Source: Strigops habroptila
Taxonomy: Eukaryota; Chordata; Aves; Psittaciformes; Psittacidae
Direction: 5' to 3'
Assembly (NCBI RefSeq): GCF_004027225.2
Contig: NC_044279.2
Location: 51,298,744 to 51,362,743, forward strand
Length of the DNA: 64,000 nt
In this document: positions 34,101-46,100 of the stretch, in pieces
How the letters are laid out: each line of letters starts with the position of its first letter
Numbering within the stretch: the first letter of the stretch is position 1
Notes under the pieces: generated by a model
Database searches by the model: none
The model's input: the letters and a program-made list of their open reading frames with translations, nothing else
What the model was told of the DNA's origin: nothing
Made by a program: the position numbers and the translations under genes

Positions 34101-37100
34101 AATTCATAAAAGGCAGTAACTTTTAAAATAGAGAGGTTCAAATAAGCTCCTAAAGCTGTGGTTTCACATACTGCTGAGATCTTCTAAGGGCTTCCTGCTA
34201 CTGAAGGAGAAAGTCTCTTTTCCTTTGTCCTTGGTCCTGCCTGCCCCCCCCCCGCCCTGCCCCCCCAATTCTGCTACTGTAGTCTCTCCTCCTAGCCTCC
34301 ATCCCTTAAACTGGCTCTGATGCTCAAAAAACATCTTGTGTGATCCGATTTAACTCATTAACACAGCAGAAAACCATCTCATTTTTTTTCCTGTCGTTGT
34401 TTCAGTCACTTCAGTTTTACACGCTATTAGTACACAGTCCTGGTACTAGTTTCCCCTTTTACTGTTGCGTATTTACTGTATTTATGTCACAAACAGGAAG
34501 CAACAATTTACAGGAACTATTATTGTTGGCTAACATTCATCCACAAGCTTTCTGAAAGTATTCACTCACAAGAAGTTTGTTTGGCTTATCTACAAGAAAC
34601 ATCTCGAGTAATAATATGGTAATCTCAGGTACCAAAGAAATAAACACCAAGTAAACAAGGACAAAACCCATGTTTCAACCCATTCTTTTCAGCAAAACAA
34701 GTACATGCAGGTTTCGGGAAAATAAAATGTCTTACTGCCCTCCAGTGAAAGCACTTTGTTAAATCTGGGGCTACATTTGGCTATAAGCTTAGATGTAGGC
34801 AATGGGATAGTCTGATGCTGACAGCACTTAGCACCAGTGTGATGACCTGCCTGCATGCGTGAGAGGAGAGCACAACTCCTGAACACTCTGAACTGGGTAT
34901 CTGCAAAGAATGGCTGACGCAGTGTACATGGGCACCATACTGCTTGCGCTTGAAGCTGGTGCCCTTCTACACACTCTGACCCTCTATCTGCTTACTTAGC
35001 TGTACAGCAGAACCTGACAGGTAGAAAGCCACCTTCTTTTGGAACAAAACCACCACTTTCTGGACAATCTAGGTTAAGCTATGAGGAAAATTAACACTAT
35101 TGTTCTGCAGTGTTCATTTGGACCGTGAACTCTATTGATTTGTTAATTACTATTCTGACTGACTTAACCCTAATGTTCTTTGAAATAGAGCCTGTTAAAC
35201 TCCAGTGTTTCTTTCCCAAGTGGCATTCAGGCCAGAGATGTAAACAGACAAGAAAAAGTCATAGCATACCTTAGTACCTAGTTTTAGCTGGTGCGCATCA
35301 AGATCACAGGAGTCTGGGCTGTCAGAAGTTTGGCTGCTGTGAAAGATAAGCATTGTTTTGTTTAATTTCCAAATTTGGTGATTGCAGACAGTATTTTGCA
35401 CCATTCATTCCAACCATTAGCAGGTGTTTTCTGTAGTAACCCTAGCTGCAGAGATGCCTGTCTTCCACATCCACATTTTAATTTCACAGACATACAGCTA
35501 ACCTGAAAAGAAGTGGGCATCATCATTTTAGAAAAAGCTTGGTTATTGAAAGAGATTTGATCTATCCAGGTGGCACCTCCTGCTTCTACCTAGGTTTTAG
35601 TTCTACTTCACATACCTTCTACCTGCCCTCCTAAATCATTCCACTGAACATCATTCACTTTGTTCCCAGAAAGCCTTCTCCTCGTTCTGTGTCTCTTTTT
35701 CTTCCTCGCAGTTCAGGACCAGTTGTGAAGCTCAGTTCTTGATTTCTATACTTTGGGCACCTCAAGTTTGATGAGATAGATCCAACCCATTAATGTTTTT
35801 TCAAAAAAAAAGAAATATATGAAAGTTTTGTTCCCTAATAAATGACCATAGGGCCACAGCTGTTCATAGTAAATACCCACCCCTCGCAAATCACCTGCAC
35901 AACTGATCTTGCAGTTACTCAGTCATCACTGGCGCAGGAGGAGCAGATCATGTTTAATAGGTGTATCATCCGGTCAGCGCAGGGATTCTTGCACTATTAT
36001 CAGTTACCCTGAACTTAACCCCTTTACCTAAATGGAATCAGACTAGTGTCTTCCATGCTTAATGAAATTAGGTTTACACAAAAACAAATAATATAGCTTA
36101 TATTGTGGCTAGATTGCTCTGCAAAATATAAGGCTGAAAAAAAGCATATGGATTTAAATGATGCAATAGACCAAGCGCTGTATCAATGCAGTTTCTTTTC
36201 TCTTCAGGAAGGCCACCGGGGGTAGATACAGACATCTGCTTCCAATGAACTGGCTATTAAGGTTTGGCTATAAGATTTGTATGCAATCTCTTAAGGAGTG
36301 TTAAATCAAGGACTGTGACTATTAAAAGTCTAATTTTAGTAACATTTACTCTGGTACTCTTTATGAGATGCTGAGAACATATAATAAATTGTGGTATATC
36401 TGAATAGTTACCTGGAATCCAAGTCTAGTGCATCAGAATTCAGGACCCTGGAGTTCACCCTGGCTTGCTGTTTCACTACGCTTTCATGTTCCTCAGGCAC
36501 AGATAATAATAAGAAACATAAAAAATTTAGTTCACTGCTTTAAGCAATTATCAAATTGATTATTATTATAACCCTGTAGAGTATTATGTTTTGTCACAGT
36601 ACGATGAACTGAAGCAGGAGAAAAGGCGTAGGGGGACTTTCCTTACCTCCTTATTATGAACACAGTAGTTCAAGAGGGCATCACAGAAATGCTGTCCTAT
36701 TGACTCCAAGTCTTTCACATCAAAATGAGTACTTTGTCTGCAGCCTGCAGCATCAACAGGAGCAAGACAGAAATGAAAATGGCAGTCATCCTGCTGACTG
36801 CGAGGTAACTGTGATATTTCAGGGTGGTGGCTGACTGCAAATTCACTGACAGATGCTAGATAGGTCTATGACTGCTGTAGTTTTATACAAATGATATTAT
36901 AGATCATTATTCTGCCTATACGAACAAATCTATCCACTCAGAGGGGATTAACTGTAAGGCACAGTTAACTGATTCCCTAATCCAAAATTCCTAAAAATAC
37001 AACTGGCTTTAGTTACAGCTTTTAATTTGCCATCCACTAATATTGTTGTTTCATGGTACATATGCAATCATGCTACTGGTGGCCTGAAAGGTTGCTAAGT

Positions 37101-40100
37101 GAATATCCTAGTTTTAGTGTTTTTTCCAACTCGTATCTAAAATCATCATTAATTTCTACCCAATGAGACAGAACACCAAAAAAGGGAAAAACCATGAAAA
37201 CCCACGTTTTTTTCCATGAAAAAAAACCAGAAGCAAATGTCTTGTTTGATTATTCTTACTAAATAGCTACAGGGAATTGTCTTACCCAACTTAGAGCCAC
37301 AGATAGAGGCTTCCAAAGTGTAGCTGTTGTTGATGCCCATCTTCCACATCACCACTCGGCCTGTGCCTTCTTTGCTCTTTCGCACTCTGAAACTGCAGTC
37401 TGGAAATGAGAACTTAAAGACAAGTACAGCATTAGCCATTGAAGTAAACAGGAAAATGCAATAATTCAATTTTAATCCTGCAAGGTTTTTTTAAATTTTA
37501 TCTACCTGGTAAACAATTGTGAGTTTTCATTCTACTTGAATATTGCACAACATACCCCAGAAGATGACAGAATCACAGAATCACAGACTGGTTTGGGTTG
37601 GAAAGGACCTTAAGATCATCTAGTTCCAACTCCCCTGCCATGGGCAGGGACACCTCACTCTAGACCATGTTGCCCAAGGCTCTCTCCAGCCTGGCCCTGA
37701 ACACTGCCAGGGATGGAGCATTCACAACTTCTTTGGGCAACCTGTCCAGTGCCTCACCACCCTCACTGTAAAGAACTTCTTCCTTATATCTAACCTGAAC
37801 TTCCCCTGTTTCAGTTTGAACCCATTACCCCTTGTCCTGTCACAGTCCGTGATGAAGAGTCCCTCTCCATCATCCTTGTAGGCCCCCTTCAGATACTGGA
37901 AGGCTGCTATGAGGTCTCCACGCAGCCTTCTCTTCTCCAGGCTGAACAGCCTCAATTTTCTCAGCCTGTCTTTACTGCTATAATGGAGATGCAGGTAAAA
38001 TAACAGTCCTTTGATTAGATTATTTTACCTGAGAAGGATTTCTGAAACATCTAAAAGTAACTTTTAATGTGTCTGTATTTACTGTTTCTAAACGATCCTA
38101 TATAGACACCTGACCAGCTGAGTTACCACAAATCCTGTTACATACCAACATGCATATTTACTAAAAAGTTAGAATAGCTCCTCTCATGAGTTAATAGAGC
38201 AACAGTTTGATGCAATCAACCTGAAGCTCACAACCACCTCATTATTGATATCTGAGGAAAACAGCATTAGCTGTAAGTATGCAATGACATCTATTAGGCT
38301 AGTTTGTGTGCTGTTTTATACCTGAGCCTTTGCAACCTTTCTTATTCAAAAGCAGCTTACTGCAGTCAGATTTTGCCAGAAAATTATGTATTTCAAAAGC
38401 CATCATTTCCTACTGAACTTCCCCCCACAACTGAAGTGTCTTACACAGTGTGATTTTGACACATTTTTCAACAGAAGTTTTCAAAAGGATTCATTTTGAG
38501 AAACGTTTTGTCTTCTTTAGTTTCTTACTTGGTTTTAATTCTACAATATCTTTTAAATATATATATAAAAATACACAATATTTAATGGTAGGTTTCGACA
38601 TGCTAAAGCAATGTTGCTTTGACATTCTGGTTTGGTTTTTTTTCATTCTTTAAAAAAAAATCTTTACAAAATGCTAACTTTATGTCCCAATTCAGCATGA
38701 TATGTTTTTGAGTGCTGGAATTTCAAAGGAGTTAAAACTTCATACTCCTACCATTTCTTGTTTTAGCCAATTGAAGAATATTTTACTGGGAGAAATATGG
38801 TCTTTTAGTAAATGTGATACCTTAACAAAAAATTAGGGATCCCAGGTGGTGCTTGAATTTTGAGGTAAGATTCTAGCCAGACTTTTGCTCACCTTATCTG
38901 GGCAGCTCTTGCTCAGCAGGAGCGGGAAGACACGTGGATGCACATATGGTGCTTTCGCTTGGGGCCTTCTCTCACAACCATACATGAAGACATTTTGTTT
39001 CCTGTTGTGACCATGGATGTCACAATACATGAAAACATCACGTTCCCCCATCACTCTGTAATACAGGACAACAGAGAATAGTGGTTTGGCTTTTTTTCTC
39101 CTCCATCTCAGAAACTAGTCTGAGCTAATATGTTATACTGAAGCTCATATGTAACCTAAAGAACAAGAAATCAATACAAGTTTCATATTCTGAGCTCTAA
39201 CTTAAACCTTTAGTGTTGCTAGATTAGAGCCAAACTGCTCAGTTTCTTCCTAAAAAACCCACTTTTTACTGCACAGACATAAGATGTAAGTGTATGCATC
39301 ATCAGCCTTTGTCCATGTGTTTGTTCTTACTCCCAGGCTCAGTTACATACATTCAGCTCTGTAGATGTGTACATGATCATGTTGTACAACTGAAATCTGC
39401 TATTCTTATCTGCTGCTGTTTCACTATTGTACATGTGTTGAATGATAAATGCTGTACTGTTATGAGATTGAATGACCACTCCTTCCTTTATCAAACTGGA
39501 GACATCAATTTTTTCGACGTTCCAAGATTCTGCAATATATTCTTGCTTAACTACTTCAAGAAAATTTTCAGGTAGACACATTGGAGTTTAGCAACCCATA
39601 TCCCCAGTGCCCAATTTGTGTTGAAGCAGAGCTCTCCAGGGAAGATGTGATGGCACAACATTGTGCCACCTGAGGCTTTTTCTGTACAGGAGTTGGAAAT
39701 CCATGGTGGAACTAAGAAGGAAGCAGTAATAAACGTATCTGCTGCAGCTCGCAGTAGCTGAATATGAGGCTAAAGGCCAGTAGCACTTCAGCAGACATGA
39801 TCAGTGTTAATTATGGGGCACTCACAACTGCAGGCTGTCTCCATATAGTAAGACAGAAAGAGGAATTGTTGTGGAAAATAAAGAGAGGCACAGGGCTCAT
39901 TCCCTGAAAGCTAGGGATCTACATGCCAAAACAATCATTTGGAAGAACACGGATCTTACTTTAAACATGCTGTAACTAGATGAAAAAAGTCTTGTTTGTA
40001 TTAATTTGTTACAGAAGTTAAACCAGAGGGCTTTAGTTTACTACCTGAAGGTTTAGTTTAATACCCAAAGGTTTAGTTTTATAGCCAGAGTATCAATGTC

Positions 40101-43100
40101 TCTGTAACTAGAAGTCTGCATTAGAAATCAAACATATTTGTAGTAAAACATACAGCAAACTTGGTGACCTGTGCTGTCAAATAGACATCTGGGATCTGTT
40201 CTGAACCTAACTTCATTCTGTGACATGGCTGTATGCCAGAAAAAAAGAAAATTAAAGACATAAGGAATTTGGTGAGCAGATTTTGGCAGGGGATAGTGGG
40301 GAGAAACATAATGAAAATGTTTTGACAAAAACTCTTACTTCGGAGGTACTACCAGGAGTGGAGAAAGTATGTTAAAGGAAAATCTGCACAATACTGAAGG
40401 AAAAAATAACCCACTCTGAAATGCAACTGAATGTAAACAAAACAGTCAGAAAGGTTTGGGTACAGGGCAAAGATGTAAACAATACCAAAACAATAAGGGA
40501 CATAGAGAAGTCACAATAACAAAGAGACAGCAGAAAGGTAAATGATCTGTTCTAAAGGGAAAGAAAATGAGGTTACCTTTTGATCATTTTTCTGGTATAC
40601 CAGATGGAAGGATAAAATTTCTTCCCGTTAGATTTGTATTTGCGGTTCAAGTCCTGACCTGTTAAAGAGCAGCGGTGATTTCCCACAATCACACCATCTG
40701 GATTCAACATGGGTACTACTTTGAAGACAAAATTGTCCCGCAGGAGTTGAGCTTTGCCTGAATCGCCAAGAATGTAATCCAGAAAGCCCTTCATTATCCA
40801 GGAACTGTTAGTTTCTCCTGGATGCACCCGCGCAGTTAGTATCACAGCCTTCCTCTCGGTGTCCTTGTCACTTTTAGGTGGGTTGGTGATAGTTAAAGCA
40901 TACACTGTGTTTCCTGCCAGCGAATGGCACAAGATGTGAATCTTGCAGAATCTGGATTTCACTGGATCTTTAGAGATGGCCACCAGGTACTCCTGCAGGT
41001 TGGAGTAGGTGTAAGGATAGCAGTGGGCAAAGTAGCAAGTGTCTTGGTCATAAGGGAACTGGAACGTCCAAGTGAGTGAGAAATACTGACGTCCATCTTG
41101 GCCCACACTGGTTTTGTAATACTTGATATCATCTCCAGTCCTTCGCCAGCCAACCTTGTGTTCCTTAGCATCAGCTTCTGAGTACAACAGTGGCCGCAAG
41201 CCACGTTTATACAGGCTGTTCCGCTTGGTAAAGTTGACAATAGTGAAGCGATATGGCATCCCTGCCTGCGTATTGCTTACTTGGAAGTAGTACCACTGTG
41301 TGTGTCTGCTTGTGTAGAGGTCAGTGCGCAGGGTCAGCTGGTACTCAAATTCGTTGCTAGTGGGCAGAAAGAAGACAAAGAGTTGTGTTGCTGGTTAGTA
41401 CTGTAGCGTGATGCAGCGTCAAATAATGTGGACTGCCATCAAAAAGCACTCCACGGTGAATCAGGTGTGACTCAAATTTACACTGTCATGAATCAAAGTC
41501 TATGTAGCTGTCAGGAAAAGATGCCTAATTGCACCAACTGTGTCAGTAATGCAACTGCTGTCTCCATTAGGACTTTCAATAATAATTAGGACTCCTAAAA
41601 ACGTTCTCTACACTATGCTTTAAGAGGAGGTGCTTTAGAAAAGGTGTTGAGATTGCGTGGGTAACTATTACCTATAGAAAACATTCAGTGCTATGGAATG
41701 GCTATCAGACCATTTCAAGTGAAGGCTACCTGAAGCTACTTTTGAAGCTTATTTAACTAATGTAGAACAATTTACAAACCCAGAGTAACACATGCTGCTC
41801 AGACACTGATAGCAATCTGCTGATAACAACAACACTGATAATAACTCCATTGTAATAAAGGAAAAAAAGAAAGATTAGAAACTTACACTTTGACCACCTT
41901 CTGCAAATTCCCACTCTCAAACCGTGCTTCGAAGATTAGTGTGTTATCCCCTTCCTGATGGAGGATCTGCTTCAGGGGGCAGAGATCTTTCACTTGGGAA
42001 TACATAAAGCAGGAGTTTTTGTCAGGTAGGGGAAGGAGCAGAACAGATGTCTTTGAGTCTGAGTCATTTTAGGAAATACCTGCATCCTTCTGAAAATTCC
42101 TTCTAGCAACAGACAACTGCAACTTCAAAGCTGCACTCTGACACTTGGGTTAGGGCCAGCTCAGGGAAAAGGAGCTGAAAACTGAAGGTATTCCAGGCTG
42201 AAACAATGGACTATGCGTTTCAGACTGCTGATATCAAACTGTATGTCTTATCTGCCAGAAGTATCCCTAATACATAACTTTCTAACTGGCAAAATGAAGA
42301 ATTTTTACTGTTGATGGGACACTGACTGACAGGCTTTTGTATTCCCAGCTCCTGTATTCTTGCTTCTATCTCCTTACAGCTGGATCCACCTGAGGAGAAA
42401 CTGTTGCCTTACCATACTGCCAGGTAAGGGGGACTGACCCTGTACCATAAAGCAGGGTTAGAGCTGTACAGCAGTCCCTGTTCAGATCAGAGCTGTGTCT
42501 GCTGTTGCTTGAATGAGGCTGTGCTAGAGATTTATCCTGCAGCAGTCTTATTCTCTCCTGTAGTGTTACTAAAGCTCTGACAGTACTTACAGTACAGTGA
42601 AAGTCAAGATTCCTATGTCATTCTTTTTATTCCTTGAATCACTGTTGCCATATACAAAAGATATATGAATATACAAAAGCTATATGATAATGGCAAGAGT
42701 GATTCAAGGAATATGGCCATATTTAGTGTATTGTTCTCCATGACTGAAGTTAACTAGAGACAGACAGGTGTCTTCATTATAGAAGGATTGTCAACTCTGC
42801 TAGCTGGGATATCTACTTGAATAATTACTTTCTGTTTAGCTGAAATTCCATTCACAGTTTGTCTGTCCTTCCCTTCTTCTTCAAGCTCTTCTTTAAGGAA
42901 GAAAAATGTTTCAGTAGTTAATCCCATAAAAGTGTTTCTGGAAACATAGACTCACAGAATAGTTTGGCTTGGAAGGGACATTAAAGCTCACCCAGTTCCA
43001 ACCCCCTGACATGAGCAGAGACACCTTCCACTAGACCAGGTTGTTCCAAGCCCCATCCAACCTGGCCTTGAACACTGCCAGGGATGGGGTACCCACAGCT

Positions 43101-46100
43101 TCTCTGAGCTGCCTGTTCCAGTGTATCAGTCATCTGTATCAGTCAAATTTTATAGAATGAAATGCATACATAAAACCTGAGATCTCTATCACGGTATTTT
43201 ATTTTTTCTACATGGAAGTCACCATTGGATTGTATTTTTCTCTTCCAAACCAGATTTTAGGAGGGCCTGTAGGAACTCAGCAGCAGGTAGTTCCCAGCCA
43301 GGCAGTAACTCCCAACTCCTGCTGAATTCAAATTCAGATTGAGTGGGAATCAGAAGAGGGCTGCTGTTTCCCACAGGATGTGATGGCTCATTACATGCCA
43401 GTAATGTAGGCAGTGAGGTCATAATCTGCATAACGCAGATGCTTATCCTACTCTACACAGCTTCTCTGTGAGGAAGATTTTAGGGTTTTAAAAGCTGTAT
43501 TTATTACTATACAACTTAGATAGCAAAGCTACCAAGCTGGGGGATTTTGTTCCAGGAACAGAAAGGAGAAGATGAACTCCATGGGGCTCCAAAGTGCTCT
43601 TCCTCCTCCCAGCTGCTCCTGTTCCGCCCTGCAGAGGCCAGCAGCCCAATTCACAGAAGGAGTCTACTCTCCCTGGTGCAAGCAGCTAAGGGGAAGTAAA
43701 GGCTCCAGAGCTCCGTCACTTGAAAACTCACTCTGTAGTGAACAAATACTGACTATTACTATCTGTACATTTAGATAGGGTCTTCACAGTGACAGCAAGC
43801 ACTGACACTCTGCTGCATCTTGATGTTTGCTAACCCAGGAATTGCTAACTGCCTGTAATTGCCTGCACAACGCCATGCCTCAGGAGCAGGAGGGAGATCT
43901 GGCCACACGTAAAGGCAGCAATTTTCACCTCGTCAGTTGGAAAGTTTCATTAACGAAGTCTGGGAATCATTATACCAAAATACACACTTTGCTGGAGAGT
44001 TGTACAGGCTAGAATAAGAATCACTTCCAGTTGCCTGTGTATGAAGTTCCAGTTAGTAAAAAAGGGCATGGAAAGCTGCATTTTTAAAGAACACCAATTA
44101 AAGGACCATAACAGAAATCACTGGCCCTGTTTTCAAAAATGTGGGGAGCTGGAAGTCGGGGTGTTCCTCCACATCTTGTTCCTTGCAATAAATTAGCAGG
44201 TCCAGTGCAGAGGACAGAGGTTCCTTCCTACTCACACAGTAGGTACCAGTTTTCTTGGCCATCAAAGGTAACAACCTACTAGTGACAGGTAATACACCCA
44301 TACTGCATAAGTAGCTAATTCAGCTAAATTCTAAATAAACACGATGTCAAAGAGTATCAGTGCTTTTCAGTATATTGCAAGCTTTTACTAACTGTGTTGA
44401 CCTCAAGAAAGATGCCAGCTCCCCGTCAGTACTGTGCTTCTGAAAATTTTATGGCCATGTCTAGTTATCCTAGGACTGCAAAACTATTATCATCCTTTCT
44501 TATCTGTGTAGGAATAGCTCAGAATCAGCAACTGCCAGAAGTTCCAAGTTCTCCAAGGCATCTGTACCAACCTAGCAAACACATGAAAGAATAACTAACT
44601 CTGATAATCAACTGGTGGTGATGAAATAAGGCAACTAACTCCCTTCAATTCTGTCTGATTAATCCCTGACAGACTTAGCAGCGTGTAATCAAGCACTGAT
44701 CAGTCTGGCCAGATTTTGTTTATGTCTTGGCAAAACCACTCTAACAAACAGGATAACAAAATATTCTCCCAACCCAGTCTTTGGTGCTGATCCTGCAGTT
44801 ACACAGCTATCATCTTTTTCACTTTCTCTTTTGGCTGTTATCTTTCTCCACTCCTATTTTCATAACAAACTCATTTCAGGCTGCTTTGTAGTGTTATTCA
44901 CTGAGAACAACGGTTTGAGTTGAGCTGGACTTCTGAAATAATTAACTGAACTTATGGATGATGAGCCACCTGTATAACTACGTAACTTATTTCTCTTGCT
45001 ATCTATAGGAAAAATCAATTTATTCCCAGGTGCTTTAAAATAACAGGAAAAAATCATATTGATTTCATCAGGCTTTAAACTAGGTTCATAAAGGAGATCA
45101 AAGCAGGTGCTTCATCTGTCTACAGCTCACAGTAAGTTTCTCAGAGTGTTCCCACCTTCTTCTAGATAAATCACAGTGCCTTTGTCAGGAGTTTGGTATG
45201 GTGGCGTCATCTCCAAACCTGTTGTAGTGTACAATGGCTCAGGGTTAGTGGGTATCCAATCTGAAAAAAGAAGAGACACACAGAAAGATTACAAGCAGGA
45301 AGACTGTATAAGAGTCTTCATAGTATGAAGGACACATTGAAAAGCAGTTAATCTTATTTATACCAGCTACACACAAACGAATAGGAAAGTCCCCTTTTGA
45401 ACCTAATTTTTTGCATCTGTGAACAAATCTTCACTATAACTCTAAATACAAATACACATTGATCTGTGCATGGACCAACTTGCCAAAGTTGGTCCATGCT
45501 GTGGTCCATACTGTGCAAACTTGCCTCTTCCCCGTACAGCTTGCTTACCATCAATGAGGCTGATAATGGTGAACATTAGACAGCATTGGTACTGTTAGGA
45601 AAGCAGATACCCTTACACCTACCTGGCATTGTCAAATATCTTTTGAACACTGATTCATTCTGACAGTAGGCCATTTCTCACTGCAATATTCACAGCAGTC
45701 CTGTTCCATTCAAGATACTGGGACCAAGTTTCAAAGGCAACAGAATCAGGGCACAGACGTCTCAGTCCCACCTCTGCATTTCCAGTTTCTACTGATTACT
45801 TCCAAACTGCAATTGGTTGTATCTAAAAGCACAGGGGCTGCTCAAGTCTTCACTGTCCCAAAATAGGCTTGCAGTATGACTTTTGTACAGACCGCATAAA
45901 AGCAGTTATTAGCTTATGTTCATATTTAACTTTATAGCTCTGCAATACAGTACTGACATTGCTAGTAACAGGACATGAGATTTGTACTGAATTTGTAAGA
46001 CCTCAGGACTCGGGCTTGTCAAGTTTGGTCTGTCTGAACTTTTCTTTATATGCCCGCAGCTTTGTTTTGCTTAATTTAGCTGTGACAGCAATTTTTCTAA

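Noticed and set aside
44098-44301. Minus-strand frame in an AGBL3 intron
   Set aside because: No splice sites in the needed phase, and the flanking AGBL3 exons join without it.
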